Part shown: positions 1-4,180 of the stretch, piece by piece
Numbering within the stretch: the first letter of the stretch is position 1
Layout: every line of letters starts with the position of its first letter
Assembly: GCA_025456165.1 (NCBI GenBank)
Contig: JALOLI010000119.1
Location: 1 to 5,953 of the forward strand
Source of the DNA: Acidimicrobiia bacterium
GTDB taxonomy: Bacteria > Actinomycetota > Acidimicrobiia > UBA5794 > UBA11373
Direction of reading: 5' to 3'
DNA: 5,953 nucleotides
Program-made: the position numbers and the translations under genes
Notes under the pieces: model-generated
What the model saw: only the letters and a program-made list of their open reading frames with translations
Databases searched by the model: none
What the model was told of the DNA's origin: nothing

Positions 1-71
1 GCCATCCGGCGCAGCTCCACCAGCGGGGTGCGGCCGATCATCTGGGTGATGTCCTGGTAGATGCGTCCCAT
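1..71 (-). CDS. cysK: Cysteine synthase (O-acetylserine sulfhydrylase), N-terminal fragment
   Basis: The reverse strand from ATG 71 reads MGRIYQDITQMIGRTPLVEL and then RRMA before leaving the window. This matches the N-terminus of CysK-type O-acetylserine sulfhydrylases, which start G-(R/K)-I-(Y/F)-x-(D/S)-I-T-x-x-I-G-(N/R)-T-P-L-V. CysK is the cytoplasmic PLP enzyme that makes cysteine from O-acetylserine and sulfide. Only 23 codons plus two bases are visible, so the PLP lysine and substrate loop cannot be checked. A cystathionine beta-synthase-like paralogue of the same fold is possible, but the IGRTPLV block favours CysK. The start is supported by a GAGG core (80-83) eight bases upstream. 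The leader carries a large hairpin (85-182). The HAD hydrolase lies upstream on the same strand but 295 nt away, so cysK probably has its own promoter. Confidence 0.85.
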   Translation of the reverse strand, partial: MGRIYQDITQMIGRTPLVELRRM

Positions 72-74
72 GTG

Positions 75-83
75 CCTTCCCTC
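75..83 (-). promoter_or_regulatory. Ribosome binding site of cysK
   Basis: On the reverse strand the sequence is GAGGGAAGG, followed by CAC and the ATG at 71. The GAGG core (80-83) is 8 nt from the start codon, a normal Shine-Dalgarno spacing. The site lies one base beyond the foot of the 85-182 hairpin, so it is not buried in the stem. Confidence 0.6.
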
Positions 84-84
84 A

Positions 85-182
85 TAAGGGGGTGCGCCAA
101 TAGGCCGCCGCCTCTCGCCGGATGCCGGCCCACAGCCGGGCGGTATCCGGCCCTGTGGCGGACCTATTCGCGTACCCCCTAA
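85..182. repeat. Long imperfect palindrome (hairpin) in the cysK leader
   Basis: Positions 85-109 (TAAGGGGGT then GCGCCAATAGGCCGCC) pair with 157-182 (GGCGGACCTATT then CGCGTACCCCCTAA). I count 22 pairs with three mismatches and one bulged base. Inside these arms GCCGGAT (117-123) pairs perfectly with ATCCGGC (145-151). GCCGGC (124-129) pairs with GCCGGGC (135-141) with one bulge, closing on a 5-nt loop at 130-134. The whole element folds as one long rod of about 98 nt that ends two bases before the GAGGGAAGG of cysK. It could be a leader-RNA control structure, a palindromic MITE-like repeat (TAA occurs just outside the G5T...AC5 termini on both sides), or a binding site. No riboswitch class known to me matches. 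The palindrome is read directly from the sequence; its role is unknown. Confidence 0.7.
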
Positions 183-366
183 GAAAAGGCCCGGGTCGAG
201 GACCGCGGGCCGTGCCTTGGCAGAATCGGTGCAGTTAGGTCAGCCGCCCTCGCCTGCCGGCAGAGGCCCCCGAGGGGCGGCAACAGCGGCAGCAGAACGA
301 CCCGTTCATCTCGAAGACCACGCTAATACGACGACACCGGCTAGCCAACGGGTTTCCGGGCGGCCT
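183..366. other. Noncoding stretch between the leader hairpin and the HAD gene
   Basis: I find no credible gene here on either strand; open frames in it are byproducts of high GC. It contains the 243-281 hairpin. Near the HAD stop is an inverted repeat, ACCCGTT (300-306) and AACGGGT (347-353), next to a perfect 8-bp palindrome GGCTAGCC (339-346). The cysK promoter should lie in this stretch or within the 85-182 element, but I cannot pick one convincingly. Confidence 0.5.
243..281 (-). terminator. Candidate terminator hairpin downstream of the HAD gene
   Basis: GCCGCCCTCG (243-252) pairs with CGAGGGGCGGC (271-281) apart from one bulged base, enclosing the perfect palindrome CTGCCGGCAG (254-263). 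An alternative smaller hairpin is GCCCC-CGA-GGGGC (266-278). It lies about 85 nt past the HAD stop on the reverse strand. There is no following T-tract, which is common in high-GC actinobacteria, so termination is plausible but not shown. Confidence 0.4.
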
Positions 367-1026
367 TCACTCCGCCGCCGCCAACTCCACCGCCTCGATG
401 AGGCTCGAGGCGACCGGGGCCCCGGTGGCCTCGAGCGCGGCCCGGGGCTGCGAGCCCCCGTCGTACAGGACGCAGCCCACTCCCACCGCCCGGGCGGCAT
501 CGGCGTCGTCGGTGACATCCCCGATCACGGTCATGCTCCGGCCCTCCACCCGGCCGGGGAAGAGGCGGACCAGTTGCTCCACGTGACGGGCCAGGTGGTT
601 CTGCTTGGAGGCCCCGGCAGGCCCGCGGTGGCCGTCGACTGCCAGCATGTAGTCGTCGAGGGCGAAGTAGCGCACTGCCGGAACGAGGCGGTCGTGCCAC
701 CACATCGACAGCACCGACTGGGTCTGGCCCCGGGCCGCCACCAGATCGACGGCGCGGCGGGCGTCCACGGTGAGCCGGGCCTGGTCGAGCAGGGCGTGGT
801 AGGCGTCGTGGAAGTCGAGGTCGATGGACGCCATCTCCTCGGGGAGCACCGGCCGGCCCAGCAGGGTCTCGTAGAACCGGTGCAGCGGCCGCTGGTAGAC
901 CTCGCGGTAGCGGTCGGCGTCGATGGGCCCCGCCCCGACGGCGCGCAGCGAGACGTTCACCGCCGCCACGACGATGTCGAGGTCGTCGAAGAGCGTGCCG
1001 TTCCAATCCCAGACGACGTGCCGCAT
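367..1026 (-). CDS. HAD-family hydrolase (phosphoglycolate phosphatase-like)
   Basis: This is a 219-residue cytoplasmic HAD-superfamily protein, a normal length for a subfamily I phosphatase with an alpha-helical cap. Motif I is WDWNGTLFDD (residues 6-15), with nucleophile Asp7 but Asn9 where most HAD phosphatases have the general acid/base Asp. Motif II is the Ser at 107 or 104 in SVLSMWWH. Motif III is Lys141 in SKQNH. Motif IV is VIGDVTDDADAA, with the GD pair at 169-170 and Asp173/174 for magnesium. The cap falls between motifs I and II (about 16-85). The substrate cannot be read from the sequence; a small phosphate ester is the family expectation. ATG 1026 is the first possible start because an in-frame TAG lies five codons upstream. 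A TAGAGT -10 box 9 nt upstream implies almost no leader and no Shine-Dalgarno. The gene is divergent from the LOG gene. Confidence 0.9.
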   Translation of the reverse strand: MRHVVWDWNGTLFDDLDIVVAAVNVSLRAVGAGPIDADRYREVYQRPLHRFYETLLGRPVLPEEMASIDLDFHDAYHALLDQARLTVDARRAVDLVAARGQTQSVLSMWWHDRLVPAVRYFALDDYMLAVDGHRGPAGASKQNHLARHVEQLVRLFPGRVEGRSMTVIGDVTDDADAARAVGVGCVLYDGGSQPRAALEATGAPVASSLIEAVELAAAE

Positions 1027-1035
1027 TGCCCGGGG

Positions 1036-1041
1036 ACTCTA
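1036..1041 (-). promoter_or_regulatory. -10 box of the HAD gene promoter
   Basis: The reverse strand reads TAGAGT, then nine bases, then the HAD ATG at 1026. Transcription starting six to seven bases past the box would give a leader of only two or three bases. It abuts the forward promoter of the LOG gene. No clear -35 box is visible. Confidence 0.45.
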
Positions 1042-1045
1042 GGAC

Positions 1046-1065
1046 TACCGTCGAGGCTCGCAGGA
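1046..1065 (+). promoter_or_regulatory. -10 box and Shine-Dalgarno serving ATG 1071
   Basis: TACCGT (1046-1051) fits the actinobacterial TAnnnT -10 pattern; TAGGAC (1040-1045) is an alternative. AGGA (1062-1065) lies five bases before ATG 1071. This is a conventional expression signal, but ATG 1071 is not in frame with the LOG body, which is why the 5' end of that gene looks disrupted. Confidence 0.45.
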
Positions 1066-1092
1066 CACCCATGCCGTACGAACTCGGAGACC

Positions 1093-1109
1093 CCGCCCTC
1101 GGAGGGCGG
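1093..1109. repeat. Perfect 8-bp inverted repeat at the LOG 5' end
   Basis: CCGCCCTC (1093-1100) and GAGGGCGG (1102-1109) are exact reverse complements around a single central base. CTCGGAG also occurs twice as a direct repeat (1083-1089 and 1098-1104). The hairpin sits between ATG 1071 and the point where the LOG reading frame is clearly established. It includes the GGAGG (1101-1105) that would serve as Shine-Dalgarno for TTG 1114. Confidence 0.75.
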
Positions 1110-1113
1110 CGGG

Positions 1114-2073
1114 TTGCCTCCCGATGCCCACCTGGCCGAGGAGATGATCGTCACCGCTCTCCGCCTGCTGCGCGACCGGGCCGACCGGGCCGATCTCCGC
1201 CTCATCAACACCGCCCTGAAGGAGATGCGCTACGCCTTCATGGTCTTCTCCCGCTACCGGGATGTGCGCAAGGCGGCGGTGTTCGGGTCGGCGCGCACCC
1301 CGGCCGACGACCCCAACTACGCCCTGGCCGAGGCCTTCGCCGCCCATCTCGCCTGGGACCGCGGCTGGATGGTCATGACCGGGGCCGGCCCGGGCATCAT
1401 GGAGGCGGCGAACAAGGGAGCCGGCGAGCGCTCGTTCGGCATCAACATCCGCCTCCCCTTCGAGGACGACGCCAACCCCTACATCCCGCCGGAGCGGGTG
1501 ATCAACTTCAAGTACTTCTTCCCCCGCAAGCTCACCTTCGTCAAGGAGTCCCACGCCTTCGTGCTCTTCCCGGGCGGCTTCGGCACCCTCGACGAGACCC
1601 TCGAGACGCTCACCCTCATGCAGACGGGCAAGAGCGACCTCCACCCGGTGGTCCTGATGGAAGCCCCCGGGACGGGCTACTGGCAGGAGTGGCTCGACTT
1701 CGTCCGCCACACGCTGGTGGCCAAGGGGATGATCGCGGAAGACGACCTGTCGCTGATGCGCTTCATCCCGGGGGTGGCCGAGGCCGCCGACGAGATCACC
1801 CGCTTCTACGCCAACTACCACTCGCAGCGCTACGTCGACGGCCTGCTCGTGCTCCGCCTGCTCCACCCCCCGACCCCGGAGCAGGTGGAGGAGATCAACG
1901 CCCAGTTCCCCGACATCCTGGTGAGTGGGAAGATCGAAGCGATCGACACCACGCCGGCGGAAGCCGAGGACGGCGACCAGCCCGACCTGCCCCGCCTCCG
2001 CCTCCACTTCGACCGGCGGAGCCTCGGCCGGTTGCGGGCCCTGATCGACCATCTGAACTCCCTGGCTCCCTGA
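1114..2073 (+). CDS. LOG-family Rossmann-fold protein (TIGR00730-like)
   Basis: From TTG 1114 this reads 319 residues. A helical N-terminal part (about 8-50, with ADRADLRLINTALKEMRYAF) precedes the Rossmann LOG domain: VFGSAR (56-61), TGAGPGIME (89-97), KYFFPRKLTFVKES and the signature PGGFGTLDE (153-161). The LOG family includes enzymes that release free cytokinin bases or adenine from nucleoside 5'-monophosphates, but this long bacterial subgroup has no assigned substrate, so phosphoribohydrolase activity is inference. It is probably cytoplasmic. The start is uncertain. TTG 1114 has GGAGG eight bases upstream, and ATG 1144 is the next choice. ATG 1071 has better signals and encodes MPYELGDPAL, which resembles how I recall related proteins beginning, but it is one frame away. 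A frameshift or small deletion near 1093-1113 is therefore suspected. The family and the body of the protein are secure. Confidence 0.88.
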   Translation: MPPDAHLAEEMIVTALRLLRDRADRADLRLINTALKEMRYAFMVFSRYRDVRKAAVFGSARTPADDPNYALAEAFAAHLAWDRGWMVMTGAGPGIMEAANKGAGERSFGINIRLPFEDDANPYIPPERVINFKYFFPRKLTFVKESHAFVLFPGGFGTLDETLETLTLMQTGKSDLHPVVLMEAPGTGYWQEWLDFVRHTLVAKGMIAEDDLSLMRFIPGVAEAADEITRFYANYHSQRYVDGLLVLRLLHPPTPEQVEEINAQFPDILVSGKIEAIDTTPAEAEDGDQPDLPRLRLHFDRRSLGRLRALIDHLNSLAP

Positions 2074-2090
2074 CCGGGCCGGGCGGCGAG

Positions 2091-2096
2091 TAGCCT
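2091..2096 (+). promoter_or_regulatory. -10 box for leaderless transcription of the TIGR03084 gene
   Basis: TAGCCT is followed by exactly seven bases and then ATG 2104. This spacing would put the first transcribed base at or next to the start codon. There is no Shine-Dalgarno before this ATG. The same arrangement precedes lhr. The -35 region (around 2068-2073) is not consensus. Confidence 0.5.
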
Positions 2097-2103
2097 TGCG
2101 CCC

Positions 2104-2844
2104 ATGCGCGAGATCCTCGCCGACCTGGTCGCCGAGCAGCAGGCTCTCGACCAGATGCTGCAGCGCGCTCCCGATCGCGACTGGAAGCGCGCCACCCCGG
2201 CCGCGGGCTGGTCGGTCCAGGACACCATTGCCCACCTTGCCGCCACCGAGGAACAGGGCCTGCGCGCCGTCACCGGCGACAAAGGCCTCCAGGCCGAGGT
2301 GGCCGCGGCCGGAGGCATCGACGCCTACAACCAGAAGGCGGTCGTTCAGGGACGCGCCAAGCGCCCCCAGGAGGTCATCGAGTGGTGGCGGCACAGTCGC
2401 GCCGCCGTGGTCGAGGCCCTCTCGCGCGCCCCGCACCAGACCCGGGTCACCTGGTACGCCGGCCCCATGTCGGCGCGCACCTTCGCCACCACCCGGATCA
2501 TGGAGACCTGGGCCCACGGTCTCGACATCGTGGTGGCCCTGAAGCGGGAGGTGGCCGACACGCCCCGGCTCCGCCACGTCGCCTGGCTGGGATGGAAGAC
2601 GCTGCCCTACGCCTTCGCCCAGGCCGGGGAGGAGTACCCGGCGCCGATCCGGGTGGAACTGGTGGGCCCGGGCTACGCCCGCTGGGTGTTCGGGCCTGCG
2701 GAGACGGATCAGCTGGTGCGCGGCCAGGCCGCCGACTGGTGCCGCCTCGTGGTGCGCCGCCTCCCGGCCGCCCACGCCGAGAACCTGACCGCCGTGGGAG
2801 AGGTGGCCCGCACCGCCCTCCGCGTCGCCCGGGCGTACGTGTGA
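2104..2844 (+). CDS. TIGR03084-type metal-binding protein (DinB/mycothiol maleylpyruvate isomerase-like)
   Basis: This 246-residue protein has the N-terminal four-helix DinB/MDMPI-like domain: ATPAAGWSVQDTIAHLA (30-46), then WYAGPMSARTFATTRIMETWAHGLD (about 117-141). The smaller C-terminal domain (about 155-246) contains RLRHVAWLG and the GYARWVFGP/ADWCRLVVRR region. His44, Glu134 and His138 match the spacing of the His-Glu-His zinc ligands known in the mycothiol-dependent maleylpyruvate isomerase of Corynebacterium. The arrangement and length match TIGR03084 family proteins, which occur mostly in actinobacteria and whose reaction is not established. Thiol-dependent isomerase or transferase chemistry is inference. 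It is cytoplasmic, with no signal peptide or membrane segment. The gene starts 30 nt after the LOG stop, behind its own leaderless-type promoter. Its TGA overlaps the GTG of the BtpA-family gene, so the two are probably co-translated. Confidence 0.9.
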   Translation: MREILADLVAEQQALDQMLQRAPDRDWKRATPAAGWSVQDTIAHLAATEEQGLRAVTGDKGLQAEVAAAGGIDAYNQKAVVQGRAKRPQEVIEWWRHSRAAVVEALSRAPHQTRVTWYAGPMSARTFATTRIMETWAHGLDIVVALKREVADTPRLRHVAWLGWKTLPYAFAQAGEEYPAPIRVELVGPGYARWVFGPAETDQLVRGQAADWCRLVVRRLPAAHAENLTAVGEVARTALRVARAYV

Positions 2845-3611
2845 TCGGGCCCCTCATCGCCATGGTGCACCTGGGGCCCCTCCCCGGCGCCCCCCGCTTC
2901 TCCGGCGACCTCGACGGCGTGCTCGCCGCGGCGGTGGCCGACGCCCGGGCCCTGGCCGAGGCCGGTTTCGACGCCCTCCTCGTGGAGAACTACGGCGACG
3001 CCCCCTTCTTCGCCGACGACATCCCCAAGGCGACGGTGGCCGCCCTGGCCCGGGCGGTGGCGGAGGTGCGCCGGGTGGTGAGCGTGCCGGTCGGCGTCAA
3101 CGCCCTGCGCAACGACGCTCTCGCCGCCCTGGCCGTGGCCGCGGCCACCGGCGCCGCCTTCATCCGGGTGAACATCCTCTCCGGGTGGATGAGCACCGAT
3201 CAGGGAGTCATCACCGGCAAGGCGGCGGAGGTAGCCCGCTTGCGCGCCGCGCTGGCCACTCCGGCCCTGGTGCTGGCCGACGTCTTCGTGAAGCACTCCG
3301 TGCCCCCGGCCGGCCTGACCCTCGAGAGGGCGGCCGCCGACACCTGGAAGCGGGCCGGCGCCGACGGCCTGATCGTCACCGGGCCGGGGACGGGACAACC
3401 GGTGGCCTTCGAGGAGTTGGAGAGGGTCCGGGCCGCCGCCCCCGGAGCGCCGCTCTTCGCCGGGTCGGGGGTCGACCCGGCGACGGTGGCCGAGGTGCTG
3501 CGCCGGGCCGACGGGGCCATCGTGGGCACGGCGCTGAAGCACGGCGGCGTCACGACCAATGCCGTCGACCCCGCCCGGGCTCGCGCCCTGGTCGCCGCCG
3601 CCCGCGGCTGA
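2841..3611 (+). CDS. BtpA/SgcQ-family TIM-barrel protein
   Basis: From GTG 2841 this reads 256 residues, the usual length for the family. The characteristic blocks occur in order: IAMVHLGPLPGAPRF (6-20), LLVENYGDAPF (47-57), VGVNALRND (84-92), AAFIRVN (105-111), TDQGVITG (119-126), VLADVFVKHSVP (144-155), ADGLIVTGPGTG (174-185), FAGSGV (206-211) and GAIVGTALKHGG (225-236). These are conserved barrel-strand ends of the BtpA family. The founding cyanobacterial protein affects photosystem I stability and SgcQ belongs to an E. coli sugar locus; the enzymatic reaction is unknown. A photosystem role is unlikely given these neighbours. The GTG overlaps the upstream TGA (GTGA) with no Shine-Dalgarno, implying translational coupling. 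ATG 2862 would remove the first strand, so it is unlikely to be the start. Confidence 0.9.
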   Translation: MIGPLIAMVHLGPLPGAPRFSGDLDGVLAAAVADARALAEAGFDALLVENYGDAPFFADDIPKATVAALARAVAEVRRVVSVPVGVNALRNDALAALAVAAATGAAFIRVNILSGWMSTDQGVITGKAAEVARLRAALATPALVLADVFVKHSVPPAGLTLERAAADTWKRAGADGLIVTGPGTGQPVAFEELERVRAAAPGAPLFAGSGVDPATVAEVLRRADGAIVGTALKHGGVTTNAVDPARARALVAAARG

Positions 3612-3631
3612 GACCGCCCGGCGGCTTCAGC
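3607..3631. terminator. Candidate bidirectional terminator spanning both stop codons
   Basis: GCTGA (3607-3611) pairs with TCAGC (3627-3631). CCGC (3614-3617) pairs with GCGG (3621-3624) around a CCG loop, and one more A-T pair joins the two stems. The TGA of the BtpA-family gene (3609-3611) and that of the methyltransferase (3627-3629, reverse strand) pair with each other. There is no T-tract on either side, so function is inferred only from position between convergent genes. Confidence 0.4.
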
Positions 3632-4121
3632 GGGGCCGGCGAGGGATCCAGGCCCAGGTCGCCGCCCGGTAGCGGCGGAAGTCGTCGCCGAAGGCCTCCA
3701 GCAAGCGACGGTCCTCCAGCGGCTCCAGGCCGACCACCAGCCACACCGCCGCCACCAGCGGCAGCATCCACATCACCCGCGGCCCCAGAGCCAACGCCGG
3801 GGCCAGCGCCAGCAGGGTGGTGCCGACGTTCACCGGGTTGCGGACCACGCCGTACAGGCCGTCGGTGACCAGCGCCGCTCCGGGCCGGACCCCCAGCAGC
3901 CGCACCCCGGCTCGCGCCAACCGGCGCCCGGCGGCGAACACCAGAGCCGTGCCGGCCAGCAGGGCGAGGGCGCCGAGCACCCCGAGAGGCACCGGCCGCC
4001 AGTCGAAACGGAACACCCCGGCGTCGTCGCGCAGCAGAGCGGCGGGCAGGGCCCCCGCCCAGAGCGCCACCGTGAAGAGGGTGTAGCCGCCGGCCGCCAG
4101 ATCGGGACGCTGCATCGTCAT
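3627..4121 (-). CDS. Membrane methyltransferase, isoprenylcysteine carboxyl methyltransferase (ICMT/PEMT) type
   Basis: From ATG 4121 this reads 164 residues. There are hydrophobic segments at about 12-30, 43-64, 98-112 and 115-131, so it is an integral membrane protein. The C-terminal part carries the family signature: LVTDGLYGVVRNPVNVG (84-100), then EPLEDRRLLEAFGDDFRRYR (133-152) and WIPR (158-161). These correspond to the GxYxxxR(H/N)PxxxG and E-x-x-L...FG...Y-x-x-Y blocks that bind S-adenosylmethionine in ICMT/PEMT-like enzymes. Bacterial members methylate lipids or small amphipathic molecules; this substrate is unknown. The start is uncertain. ATG 4121 and ATG 4115 both lack a Shine-Dalgarno. 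GTG 4157 would add 12 residues but would run through an inverted repeat and give an unlikely N-terminus. The gene converges with the BtpA-family gene (15 nt between stops) and diverges from lhr. Confidence 0.85.
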   Translation of the reverse strand: MTMQRPDLAAGGYTLFTVALWAGALPAALLRDDAGVFRFDWRPVPLGVLGALALLAGTALVFAAGRRLARAGVRLLGVRPGAALVTDGLYGVVRNPVNVGTTLLALAPALALGPRVMWMLPLVAAVWLVVGLEPLEDRRLLEAFGDDFRRYRAATWAWIPRRPR

Positions 4122-4167
4122 ATGATGACACGCCGCCGCACCCCCGGGGCGTGTCACCCGGCGCCGG
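4117..4167. promoter_or_regulatory. Nested dyads between the methyltransferase gene and lhr
   Basis: Three inverted repeats fill this 51-nt stretch. GTCAT-N3-ATGAC lies at 4117-4129, over the methyltransferase start. TGACACGCC (4126-4134) and GGCGTGTCA (4148-4156) form a perfect 9-bp repeat with a 13-nt gap. CCGGCGCCGG (4158-4167) is a perfect palindrome that touches the lhr -10 box. Their position between divergent genes suggests operators for a dimeric regulator, but I cannot name one, and G/C-rich palindromes arise easily by chance in such DNA. Confidence 0.45.
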
Positions 4168-4173
4168 TACGCT
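4168..4173 (+). promoter_or_regulatory. -10 box for leaderless transcription of lhr
   Basis: TACGCT is followed by exactly seven bases and then GTG 4181, the same geometry as TAGCCT before ATG 2104. There is no Shine-Dalgarno. A transcript beginning at the GTG itself is the simplest reading. No consensus -35 is visible. Confidence 0.5.
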
Positions 4174-4180
4174 GTCCCTC

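Noticed and set aside
166..180. Alternative sigma (GGGTAC-type) -10 box for cysK on the reverse strand inside the hairpin
   Set aside because: GGGGGTAC is present, but no matching GTTT-like -35 occurs 14-16 nt upstream, and the G-run is explained by the palindrome arm.
234..240. TTAGGT as a forward promoter
   Set aside because: It looks like an actinobacterial -10 box, but no forward gene follows before the antisense HAD gene.
217..1113. Long forward open frame upstream of, and continuous with, the LOG gene
   Set aside because: It runs antisense to the HAD gene, whose motifs are intact, and its translation resembles no protein family. The open frame is a byproduct of high GC and lack of stops.
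1045..2775. 576-codon reverse-strand open frame opposite LOG and TIGR03084
   Set aside because: It is antisense to two recognisable proteins, and its composition (rich in G, V, E, R, H) is typical of antisense translation of GC-rich genes.
2382..2840. 5' extension of the BtpA-family frame into the TIGR03084 gene
   Set aside because: The extension translates to low-complexity Arg/Gly/Pro sequence in the wrong frame of a real gene; family similarity begins at GTG 2841.
4122..4157. GTG 4157 as the methyltransferase start
   Set aside because: The extra residues (with a Cys-His-His run) do not resemble the family N-terminus, and they would be encoded by the 9-bp inverted repeat of the control region.
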